Assembly (NCBI RefSeq): GCF_002159735.1
Contig: NZ_NFJF01000001.1
Span: 248,001 to 312,000 of the forward strand
Reading direction: 5' to 3'
From: Olsenella sp. An270
Lineage (GTDB): Bacteria; Actinomycetota; Coriobacteriia; Coriobacteriales; Atopobiaceae
Length of the DNA: 64,000 bases
Each line of letters starts with the position of its first letter. Within the stretch, counting starts at the first letter, position 1. A program made the position numbers and the translations under genes. Of the stretch, positions 37,519 through 44,612 are shown one piece after another. The notes beneath the pieces were generated by a model. That model ran no database searches, was not told the origin of the DNA, and saw only the letters and a list, made by a program, of their open reading frames with translations.

Positions 37519-38369
37519 GCAGGCTGCTCAAGGGCGCTCCCGTCGCGGCGGAGCTTTCCGAGCGGGCCGCCGAGCGTGCGCGGGCGCTCTCCGACCGGGG
37601 AATCACGCCGACGCTGGCCATCGTGCGGGTGGGGGAGCGCGCTGACGACCTCTCCTACGAGCGCGGTGCCCTCAAGCGCTGCGAGAAGGTCGGTGTCGCC
37701 GTTCGCCGCTTCGCCTTCCCCGAGGGCGTGAGCGCCGAGGAGCTCCTCGGGGTGATCGACCGCATCAACGACGACGCCTCGATCCACGGCTGCCTGATCT
37801 TCAGACCGCTGCCCGCACCCCTCGACGACGCGGTCGTCTGTGCCGCGCTCGACCCCGCCAAGGATGTCGACTGCGTGACGGACGGCTCGCTGTGCGGGGT
37901 GTTCTCGAGCCGGCCCGTGGGCTTTCCCCCGTGCACGGCGGAGGCGGTGCTCGCCCTGCTCGACCACTACGACGTGAGTCTCGAGGGCGCCCGCGTCGCG
38001 GTTGTGGGACGCTCCCTCGTGATCGGCAAGCCCGTGGCGATGATGCTGCTGGCGAGAAACGCCACCGTCACGATGTGCCATACGCGCACGGTCGACCTCG
38101 CCTCTGAGCTGCGGCGCGCCGACGTCGTGGTGGCCGCGGCGGGGCATGCCCGCACCGTGGGCGCGGACGCGCTGCGCGAGGGGCAGGTCGTGGTCGACGT
38201 CGGCATCAACTGGGACGAGCGGAGCGCGCGTCTCGTCGGTGACGTAGACTATGACGCCGTCAGCGGCGTCGTCGACGCCATCACGCCCGTCCCGGGAGGG
38301 GTGGGCTCCGTGACCACCGCGGTTCTCGCCAAGCATGTGGTCGAGGCCGCCGAAAGGAGCTGCCGATGA
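37515..38369 (+). CDS. folD: Methylene-THF dehydrogenase (FolD) lacking cyclohydrolase residues
   Basis: A 284-residue FolD: C-terminal Rossmann motif [16 protein letters not shown] and [16 protein letters not shown]. The conserved YxxxK reads Tyr48-E-R-G-Ala52, so the lysine needed for cyclohydrolase chemistry (human Lys56) is absent, and the partner glutamine in VQLPLP reads IFRPLP (Arg97). The Asp in KDVD is kept. Dehydrogenase activity is expected; cyclohydrolase is probably lost and supplied by FchA. It overlaps both neighbours by ATGA, so coupling is tight. Confidence 0.92.
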   Translation: MSRLLKGAPVAAELSERAAERARALSDRGITPTLAIVRVGERADDLSYERGALKRCEKVGVAVRRFAFPEGVSAEELLGVIDRINDDASIHGCLIFRPLPAPLDDAVVCAALDPAKDVDCVTDGSLCGVFSSRPVGFPPCTAEAVLALLDHYDVSLEGARVAVVGRSLVIGKPVAMMLLARNATVTMCHTRTVDLASELRRADVVVAAAGHARTVGADALREGQVVVDVGINWDERSARLVGDVDYDAVSGVVDAITPVPGGVGSVTTAVLAKHVVEAAERSCR

Positions 38370-39205
38370 GGGTTACCGAGAAGCCGTCCTCGTCATACAG
38401 CGGGGCGATGACCCCTGCGTCGATGGAGCTCAAGAACGAGCGCGTCGCAGAGACGAAGGCGGGCACCGACGTAGTGAGCGAGCTCGTGCTCTCCGTGCTG
38501 GCTGGGGTCTTCATCTCCATGGGTGCGACGTTCATGCTCGTCGTCAAGTCCGACGCGACGCTGCCCTTCGCGGCGACCCAGCTCCTGGGCGGCCTCTCCT
38601 TCGCCCTCGGGCTCTTTCTGATCCTGGCGGCCGGCGCCGAGCTCTTCACGGGGAACTGCCTCATGGTCATGGGCCCGCTCTCGGGTCGCTTCTCCTGGGG
38701 CAGGCTGCTCGCGAGCTGGGGCGTTGTCCTTCTCGGCAACCTGCTGGGAAGCGTCCTCGCCGTCGTGCTCGTGCTCGCCGCCGACGTCGCCTCGGCGAAC
38801 GACGGGGCGCTCGGCGAGGCCGCCGTCGCCGTTGCGGAGGGGAAGGTGGCGCTCGGATGGGGCGTCGCGTTCTTCCGCGCGATCCTGTGCAACCTGCTCG
38901 TCTGCCTCGCGGTCTGGGTGGGCCACTCCGCCAACTCCGTCACCGACAAGTTCTTCTCGGCCCTCCTGCCCGTCATGGCCTTCATGGCGGCGGGCTTCGA
39001 GCACTGCGTCGCCAACATGTTCTTCCTGCCCTTCGCCCTCATGCTGCAGGCGACGGGCGCTGCGTCCGGGACGGTGGAGCTCGGCGGCGTCCTGCACAAC
39101 CTGAGCGCCGCGACGCTGGGCAACCTCGTCGGCGGCGTCGTGCTCGTCGGCTTCTCGTACTGGTTCGTCTACGGGCGCTCTCGCGCCGAGGGAGGGAAAG
39201 CGTGA
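38366..39205 (+). CDS. Formate/nitrite transporter family protein, probable formate channel
   Basis: FNT-family pentameric channel, 279 residues, six helices. Family motifs: GAELFTGN in the first half and [10 protein letters not shown] with the conserved central His in the second half. Position between folD and folE, downstream of fhs, points to formate export (FocA role). It starts with an ATG overlapping the folD stop; AAAGGAG lies upstream. The N-terminal ~30 residues are cytosolic. Nitrite or other small anions are less likely from context. Confidence 0.9.
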   Translation: MRVTEKPSSSYSGAMTPASMELKNERVAETKAGTDVVSELVLSVLAGVFISMGATFMLVVKSDATLPFAATQLLGGLSFALGLFLILAAGAELFTGNCLMVMGPLSGRFSWGRLLASWGVVLLGNLLGSVLAVVLVLAADVASANDGALGEAAVAVAEGKVALGWGVAFFRAILCNLLVCLAVWVGHSANSVTDKFFSALLPVMAFMAAGFEHCVANMFFLPFALMLQATGAASGTVELGGVLHNLSAATLGNLVGGVVLVGFSYWFVYGRSRAEGGKA

Positions 39206-39816
39206 CCGTCGATCGCCGCGACCTCGTGACCGAGGCCAACTCACAGGGGTTCCACCCCATCGACAAGCCGCGCGTCGAGGCGGCGGTCCGCGAGCTTCTG
39301 CTCGCGATCGGCGAGGACCCGGACCGCGAGGGGCTCGTTGGCACGCCGGACCGCGTCGCGCGGGCCTGCGAGGAGGTCCTCGGCGGCATGCAGGAGGATC
39401 CGGGCGCCCACCTTCGCAAGCAGTTCCATGAGCCGGGCAACCAGGAGATGGTGATCGTCAAGGACATCCCGTTCTCGTCCCTCTGCGAGCATCACATCCT
39501 GCCGTTCACCGGGCGGGCGCACGTCTGCTACATCCCCCGGGACGGGCGCATCACCGGGCTCTCCAAGATCGCCCGCTGCGTCTCGGGCTACGCGAGGCGC
39601 CTGCAGGTGCAGGAGCGGCTTACGGGTCAGATCGCCGACGCCATGGTGCGTGAGCTCGACCCGCTCGGCGTGCTCGTGGTCCTCGAGGCCGAGCACACGT
39701 GCATGACTATGCGCGGCATTCGCGCGGCCGGTGCGCTCACCACCACCTCGGCGGTGCGCGGCTGCCTGCGCGACCTCAAGACCCGCGAGGAGGCCCTGCG
39801 CCTCCTCGAGCTGTAG
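39202..39816 (+). CDS. folE: GTP cyclohydrolase I
   Basis: First enzyme of folate synthesis, making dihydroneopterin triphosphate from GTP. The 204-residue sequence has the zinc/active-site motifs [10 protein letters not shown] and EHTCMTMRG, and GTPDRVARA near the start. The GTG start overlaps the transporter stop (GTGA). It ends the fhs-fchA-folD-focA-folE run; hairpin A begins 10 nt after its stop. Confidence 0.96.
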   Translation: MTVDRRDLVTEANSQGFHPIDKPRVEAAVRELLLAIGEDPDREGLVGTPDRVARACEEVLGGMQEDPGAHLRKQFHEPGNQEMVIVKDIPFSSLCEHHILPFTGRAHVCYIPRDGRITGLSKIARCVSGYARRLQVQERLTGQIADAMVRELDPLGVLVVLEAEHTCMTMRGIRAAGALTTTSAVRGCLRDLKTREEALRLLEL

Positions 39817-39826
39817 GCTCGTTCTG

Positions 39827-39937
39827 CGCGTCCCCGGGCGGGGTCGGCGGGCATACCCCGGCGCTCAGACAGCTTGCCGCAAAGGACGCGGCAAGAACTC
39901 GCGGCGGGTTATGCCCGCCGCCCCCGCCCGGGGCGCG
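39827..39937 (+). repeat. Hairpin element A after folE
   Basis: A long hairpin with ~33-bp arms (three mismatches) and the conserved core CCCCGGCGCTCAGACAG ... AACTCGCGGCGGG. It starts 10 nt after the folE stop. The core differs from copy D (after thyA) at two bases, while the arms are unrelated. No T-run follows. Confidence 0.85.
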
Positions 39938-39970
39938 CCGCATGTCGTACGAGCTCGATTACCCTTGCGT

Positions 39971-40062
39971 CGGGGTTCGCTGGGTTGCCCCGCCGCGAGT
40001 TCCGCAGCCGCGCCCTTTGCGGCGAGGACTGTCCGAGCGCCGGGGCAACCCAGCGAACCCCG
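39971..40062 (+). repeat. Hairpin element B before folC
   Basis: Perfect 22-bp arms (39971-39992 with 40041-40062) around the core in the opposite orientation to A (CCGCGAGTTCCGC ... CTGTCCGAGCGCCGG). It ends 26 nt before the folC start and lies 33 nt after A. A and B cores are reverse complements and could pair with each other. Confidence 0.85.
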
Positions 40063-40088
40063 CCGGATGAGTGACAAGGGAGATAGTT

Positions 40089-41417
40089 GTGTATCAGTTG
40101 CCGTTCGAGGTGCCGGAGATGACGTATGCGGAGGCGCTCGCGCATGTGCGCGGGGCGCTGCGCTTTGGCATCTGCCCGCTGCTGGAGACCGTGGAGGACA
40201 TGCTTGCCGAGCTCGGTGACCCCGACCTCGCGTTCGAGTGCGTGCAGATCGCCGGCACCAACGGAAAGACGTCCACGGCGCGCTACACGGCCGCCATCCT
40301 CGCGGGGGAGGGGCTCGACGTTGCCCTCTACACCTCGCCGGAGCTCGTGAGCTACACGGAGCGCATGGAGGTCGGTGGGCGGCCCGTCTCCGAGGGGGCG
40401 TTCGCACACGGCGTCGCCGCGGCGAAGGTCGCCGGCGAGCGCGTGAACGCTCGGCGCGCGGCGGCGGGGGAGCGACCCTATGACATCACCGAGTTCGACA
40501 CGCTCACCGTCGCGGCGATGGTCGTCTTCGCCGAGGCGGGGGTAGACGTTGCGGTGCTCGAGTGCGGGCTCGGCGGCCGTTGGGACGCGACCTCGGCCGC
40601 AAAGTCCATCCGCTCGGTCGCGGTGACCGGCATCGGGCTCGACCACACGCGCATCCTCGGCGACACGCTCGAGGAGATCGCGGGCGAGAAGGCCGCCATC
40701 ATCAAGCCCGGGCGCAGGTGCGTGCTCGGGGCTGGGACCGCCGAGCCCAAGAGCGTCGAGGACGTGTTTCTCGCCCGGGCAGCCGAGACGGGCGTGTCTC
40801 CCGTGAGGCCCGGCTTCAGGGTCACCAAGCGTCCGCATCGCCTGGGCGCGCCGCTCGAGCTCGACGTGATGACGCCACGCGCCACCTATGCCGAGCTCGC
40901 CGCGCTCAAGCCCGCCTACCAGGCCGCCAACATCGCCTGCGCCGTCGCGCTCTGCGAGGAGCACCTCGGTCGCGCGCTCGACCCCGACGCGCTCTTCACC
41001 TCGGTCGTCCAGTGTCCGACGCCCGGGCGCTTCCAGCTGCTGCGCCCCGAGCCGCCCGTGCTGATTGACGCCTGTCACAACCCCCAGTCCGTCGAGGCGT
41101 TCCTCATGGCGCTGGAAGACGTCGCGCCCGCGCGCGACGAGCGGCCCGTCCTTCTCGCCGCCGTGCTCGCCGACAAGGACGTGGACGGGATCGTCGAACT
41201 CCTCGCCGGGGCGTTCCCTCGCGTCGCGGTCACGCAGACCTCGAGCCCGCGCGCCCTTGCCGCCGAGGAGCTCGCACGGCGCTTCTCCGACGCGGGCGCC
41301 CACGTGGTCGGGACGTATCCAACGGTTGAGGACGCATCGTCGGCATTGTGTGGAGAATCGTACGTCGCGTGCGGCTCCATCACCCTTGCGGGAGAGCTTG
41401 CGGCCATCTTCCGGTAG
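40089..41417 (+). CDS. folC: Folylpolyglutamate synthase / dihydrofolate synthase
   Basis: Adds glutamate to dihydropteroate or THF. Motifs: P-loop IAGTNGKTSTARY, VLECGLGGRWDATS, GLDHTRILGDTLEEIAGEKA and DACHNPQS. I start at GTG 40089 with AAGGGAG five bases upstream (442 residues); a GTG six codons earlier would place the ribosome site inside the gene. It follows the folE run across the hairpin pair A/B, so co-transcription depends on those elements. Confidence 0.93.
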   Translation: MYQLPFEVPEMTYAEALAHVRGALRFGICPLLETVEDMLAELGDPDLAFECVQIAGTNGKTSTARYTAAILAGEGLDVALYTSPELVSYTERMEVGGRPVSEGAFAHGVAAAKVAGERVNARRAAAGERPYDITEFDTLTVAAMVVFAEAGVDVAVLECGLGGRWDATSAAKSIRSVAVTGIGLDHTRILGDTLEEIAGEKAAIIKPGRRCVLGAGTAEPKSVEDVFLARAAETGVSPVRPGFRVTKRPHRLGAPLELDVMTPRATYAELAALKPAYQAANIACAVALCEEHLGRALDPDALFTSVVQCPTPGRFQLLRPEPPVLIDACHNPQSVEAFLMALEDVAPARDERPVLLAAVLADKDVDGIVELLAGAFPRVAVTQTSSPRALAAEELARRFSDAGAHVVGTYPTVEDASSALCGESYVACGSITLAGELAAIFR

Positions 41418-41484
41418 TTTTGTTACAATCTGGCTTGTATGTGGCGGCTTGACGCCGCGCCCGCAGTCCGAAGGAGTCCCCGAC

Positions 41485-41919
41485 ATGCAAGAACTTCTCG
41501 ACCAGATCATCACCCCCGAGGTCCGCATGGTCCTCTACCTCATGGTCGTGTGCGTCGTCATGCTCTACATCCTCTCCATCGTCTACGTCATCCGCGACGC
41601 CCAGCGCCGCGGCGCCGAGCCCTGGTGGATGTGGGCCATCATCTCGGTCATCCCCATCGTGGGCCTGCTCGCCTACGTCATCCTGCGTCCCAGCTCCTAC
41701 CTCATCGACCGCGAGGAGCAGGACCTGGACATCGCCCTGCGCGAGCACCAGCTCTCCCACTACGGCATCTGCCCCAAGTGCGGCGCCCCGATCGACCGCG
41801 ACTTCGTGGTCTGCCCGATCTGCAACACGCAGGTCCGCAACGTCTGCCCCACCTGCCACCGCCCGCTCAACGCCGACTGGAAGGTGTGCCCCTACTGCCG
41901 CACCCGCATCCAGCAGTAG
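41485..41919 (+). CDS. Small membrane protein with double zinc ribbon
   Basis: A 144-residue protein. Two hydrophobic segments (MVLYLMVVCVVMLYILSIVY and MWAIISVIPIVGLLAYVIL) are joined by a short RDAQRRGAEP loop, and the C-terminus has four CxxC pairs (CPKCG, CPICN, CPTCH, CPYCR) forming two zinc ribbons in the cytosol. AAGGAG precedes the ATG. TACAAT at about 41426 may be its -10. Function is unknown; such proteins are common in actinobacteria. Confidence 0.75.
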   Translation: MQELLDQIITPEVRMVLYLMVVCVVMLYILSIVYVIRDAQRRGAEPWWMWAIISVIPIVGLLAYVILRPSSYLIDREEQDLDIALREHQLSHYGICPKCGAPIDRDFVVCPICNTQVRNVCPTCHRPLNADWKVCPYCRTRIQQ

Positions 41920-41943
41920 CACGCACGCTCAACTTGCTCTTCG

Positions 41944-41976
41944 AGGGGCCCGCGACGCACGGGCCCCTTTCTTTTT
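41944..41976 (+). terminator. Intrinsic terminator after the zinc-ribbon gene
   Basis: GGGGCCCG / CGGGCCCC with a 7-nt loop, followed by TTTCTTTTT. Confidence 0.9.
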
Positions 41977-41987
41977 GCGTCACCTTT

Positions 41988-42093
41988 GAGGTTTGGGTTC
42001 GCCGGCGCGACGAAAGGGGCCTACGAGCACACAAAAGCCCAGTTGAGCACCAAGCATGAGACGTCTTTGCAGAAAACGATGAACCCAAACCTC
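41988..42093. repeat. Third unit bounded by GAGGTTTGGGTTC inverted repeats
   Basis: A 106-bp unit with perfect 13-bp terminal inverted repeats identical to those at 10532-10765. The interior is not clearly similar to the other two units and has no open frame of note. Confidence 0.75.
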
Positions 42094-42238
42094 CGCGAAG
42101 CGGTGGTGCGTCTGGGTATTCGCGCGCTCCCCGCGCATACTGCCGGCCCAGTTGTGGTAAACCTAGGGTGTGCAACCAAGACGAAGGGCTCAGATGCGCC
42201 GCATCGCCGCACATAGCGCTCGAACGCAGACTATCTAG

Positions 42239-42323
42239 GCGTCTGTCCATCCCGGCCGGCAGGCCCCGGACAGGCGCCGCATATCGCTCGACGCCGTCAC
42301 TGCGACGGCGTGCGGGCGTTTTT
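42239..42323 (+). promoter_or_regulatory. Structured leader with terminator before thrS
   Basis: A ten-base-pair stem GCGTCTGTCC / GGACAGGCGC (one G-T mismatch pair; 42239-42248 with 42268-42277) is followed by ACGCCGTC-ACTGC-GACGGCGT (42291-42311) and GTTTTT, 36 nt before the thrS start. The layout suggests transcription attenuation of thrS. I could not find a T-box sequence. Confidence 0.5.
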
Positions 42324-42358
42324 CATGTTTGGTGACCATGCCAGAGAAAGGTATTCCC

Positions 42359-44122
42359 ATGAAGGTCCTGTACAACGACGGCCACATCGACGAGTGCCCG
42401 GAGGACGAGGTCACCCACGTCGTCCGCCACAGCGCCGCCCACATCATGGCCCAGGCCGTGAAGCGCCTGTATCCCGAGGCCGACTTCGCCTACGGCCCCG
42501 CCACCGACAACGGCTTCTACTACGACATCGACCTGCCCGAGGGTCAGAAGATCTCCGAGGAGGACTTCCCCGCCATCGAGGCCGAGATGAAGAAGATCGT
42601 GAAGGAGAACCTCAAGTTCACCGTCTTCGAGCTCCCGCGCGAGGAGGCCATCGCCCTCATGGAGGAGCGCGGCGAGAAGTACAAGGTCGAGCACATCGGC
42701 GACCTCGACCCCGACGCCCGCATCACCTTCTACCAGCAGGGCGAGTACATCGACATGTGCGTGGGCCCGCACCTCACCTACACCAAGGCGCTCAAGGCCT
42801 TCAAGCTCACCGGCGTCTCGGGCGCCTACTGGAAGGGCGACAAGGACAACAAGATGCTCACGCGCGTCAACGGCACCGCCTTCGCCACGAAGGAGGAGCT
42901 CGACGAGCACCTGCGCCTGCTCGAGGAGGCCAAGAAGCGCGACCACCGCAGGATCGGTCGCGAGATGGACATCTTCATGATGCGCGACGAGGCCCCCGGC
43001 TTCCCGTTCTTCCTGCCCAACGGCATGACCCTCAAGAACGAGCTGCTCCAGTACTGGCGCGAGATTCACCGCGCGGCCGGCTACGTTGAGATCTCCACGC
43101 CCATGATCATGAGCAAGGAGCTCTGGAAGACCTCCGGTCACTGGGACCACTACAAGGACAACATGTACTCCACGATCATCGATGACGAGGAGTACTGCGT
43201 TAAGCCCATGAACTGCCCGGGCGGCGTGCTCGTGTACTCCTCCAAGCCGCACAGCTATCGCGAGCTGCCCATCCGTGCCGGCGAGATCGGCCTGGTCCAC
43301 CGTCACGAGATGCGCGGCGCCCTGCACGGCCTCTTCCGCGTGCGCTGCTTCAACCAGGACGACGCCCACCTCTTCGTCCGTCCCGACCAGCTCACCGACG
43401 AGATCGTGGGCGTGGTGAACCTCATCGACTCGGTGTACGAGAAGTTCGGCTTCACCTACCACCTCGAGCTCTCCACGCGCCCCGAGGACTCCATGGGCTC
43501 CGACGAGGACTGGGAGCGCGCCGAGGAGGCCCTGCGCGTCGCGCTCGAGAAGCTCGGCAAGGACTACGTGGTCAACGAGGGCGACGGCGCCTTCTACGGC
43601 CCCAAGATCGACTTCCACCTGGAGGACTCGCTCGGCCGCACCTGGCAGTGCGGCACGGTCCAGTTGGACTTCCAGATGCCGATCAACTTCGACCTCGAGT
43701 ACACCGACGCCGACGGCTCCAAGAAGCGCCCGATCATGCTGCACCGCGTGTGCTTCGGCTCCATCGAGCGCTTCATCGGAATCCTGATCGAGCACTTCGC
43801 CGGCAAGTTCCCCACGTGGCTCGCGCCGTGCCAGGTGAAGGTCCTGCCCGTCTCCGAGAAGAGCCGCGACTACGCGCGCTCCGTCACCGAGAGGCTCGAG
43901 ACCGCCGGCATCCGTGCCGTCCTCGACGAGCGCGACGAGAAGATCGGCTACAAGATCCGCGAGGCGCGCAACGTCGACCGCCCGCCCTACATGCTCATCC
44001 TGGGCGAGAAGGAGGTCGAGTCCGGCACCATCTCCGTCCGCGACCGCTCCAACGAGACCGTCTCCCGCGAGCTCGACGAGTTCATCGCCGACGTCTGCGC
44101 GGAGATCTCCGAGCGCCGCTAG
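42359..44122 (+). CDS. thrS: Threonine-tRNA ligase lacking the TGS domain
   Basis: Class II synthetase of 587 residues. The editing domain has HSAAH and DMCVGPH; the catalytic core has MNCPGG, the motif-2 VHRHEMRGALHGLFRVR and motif-3 HRVCFGSIERF; the anticodon-binding domain ends the protein. It begins almost directly at the editing domain, so the ~60-residue N-terminal TGS domain usual in bacteria is missing. The ATG at 42359 has GAAAGG 8 nt upstream; the ATGs 5' of it lack a ribosome site and would add only ten residues. Confidence 0.94.
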   Translation: MKVLYNDGHIDECPEDEVTHVVRHSAAHIMAQAVKRLYPEADFAYGPATDNGFYYDIDLPEGQKISEEDFPAIEAEMKKIVKENLKFTVFELPREEAIALMEERGEKYKVEHIGDLDPDARITFYQQGEYIDMCVGPHLTYTKALKAFKLTGVSGAYWKGDKDNKMLTRVNGTAFATKEELDEHLRLLEEAKKRDHRRIGREMDIFMMRDEAPGFPFFLPNGMTLKNELLQYWREIHRAAGYVEISTPMIMSKELWKTSGHWDHYKDNMYSTIIDDEEYCVKPMNCPGGVLVYSSKPHSYRELPIRAGEIGLVHRHEMRGALHGLFRVRCFNQDDAHLFVRPDQLTDEIVGVVNLIDSVYEKFGFTYHLELSTRPEDSMGSDEDWERAEEALRVALEKLGKDYVVNEGDGAFYGPKIDFHLEDSLGRTWQCGTVQLDFQMPINFDLEYTDADGSKKRPIMLHRVCFGSIERFIGILIEHFAGKFPTWLAPCQVKVLPVSEKSRDYARSVTERLETAGIRAVLDERDEKIGYKIREARNVDRPPYMLILGEKEVESGTISVRDRSNETVSRELDEFIADVCAEISERR

Positions 44123-44446
44123 GTGGGCGAGAAGCACCTCGACATAGGCACGCTCTCGGCGCTCTCGTCCCAGATGGGGCGGGAGCGCTGGCGCGTTGTG
44201 TCTGACGCGGCTCAGGTCGTTGCCAGCTATCTCGCGTGTCACCCGTGCGTGGAGGCCGTGCACTATCCCGGTCTCAAGGCGGACCCGGACTTCCCCCGCG
44301 CCGCGAATGAGCTCGTCGGCGGCTTTGGGCCGCGCGTCGCGTATCGCGTGGCAGGGGAGTGGCATCTCTGGGAGGCCGACGAGCGAGACGCGCGCGAGCA
44401 GGTGATGGAACTGGAGCGCGCCCTCGGTGCCTCGCTCGCTCGATAA
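44123..44446 (+). CDS. Orphan C-terminal piece of a trans-sulfuration-type PLP enzyme
   Basis: A 107-residue protein starting with GTG directly after the thrS stop. Residues ~30-75 (VVASYLACHPCVEAVHYPGL, then FPRAANELVGGFGPRVAYRV) match the C-terminal domain of cystathionine gamma-synthase/lyase family enzymes, around the segment after the PLP domain. The PLP-binding domain and its lysine are absent and no such frame lies upstream. It may be a relic or a small protein with a new role. There is no good ribosome site, so expression would depend on coupling to thrS. Confidence 0.6.
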   Translation: MGEKHLDIGTLSALSSQMGRERWRVVSDAAQVVASYLACHPCVEAVHYPGLKADPDFPRAANELVGGFGPRVAYRVAGEWHLWEADERDAREQVMELERALGASLAR

Positions 44447-44489
44447 ACGACCGCGCTCGGCCCTCAGGGGCCGGGCTCCCGTTGCGTCA

Positions 44490-44498
44490 TGCTATACT
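44490..44498 (+). promoter_or_regulatory. Extended -10 promoter of adhE
   Basis: TGCTATACT is a near-ideal extended -10, leaving a leader of ~108 nt before the adhE ATG. Confidence 0.55.
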
Positions 44499-44612
44499 CA
44501 ACGATGTATGCGCGGCGAGCGCATCCATGTCCGTACCACAGCGCTTTACCTTGTCCTTTGTACGACCGGGTCGCGATGCGTCGTCACTCGGTCCGAGAAA
44601 TAGGAGGAACGC

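Noticed and set aside
42100-42358. T-box riboswitch before thrS
   Set aside because: A terminator is present, but I could not find the T-box or stem I motifs; a covariance search would decide.
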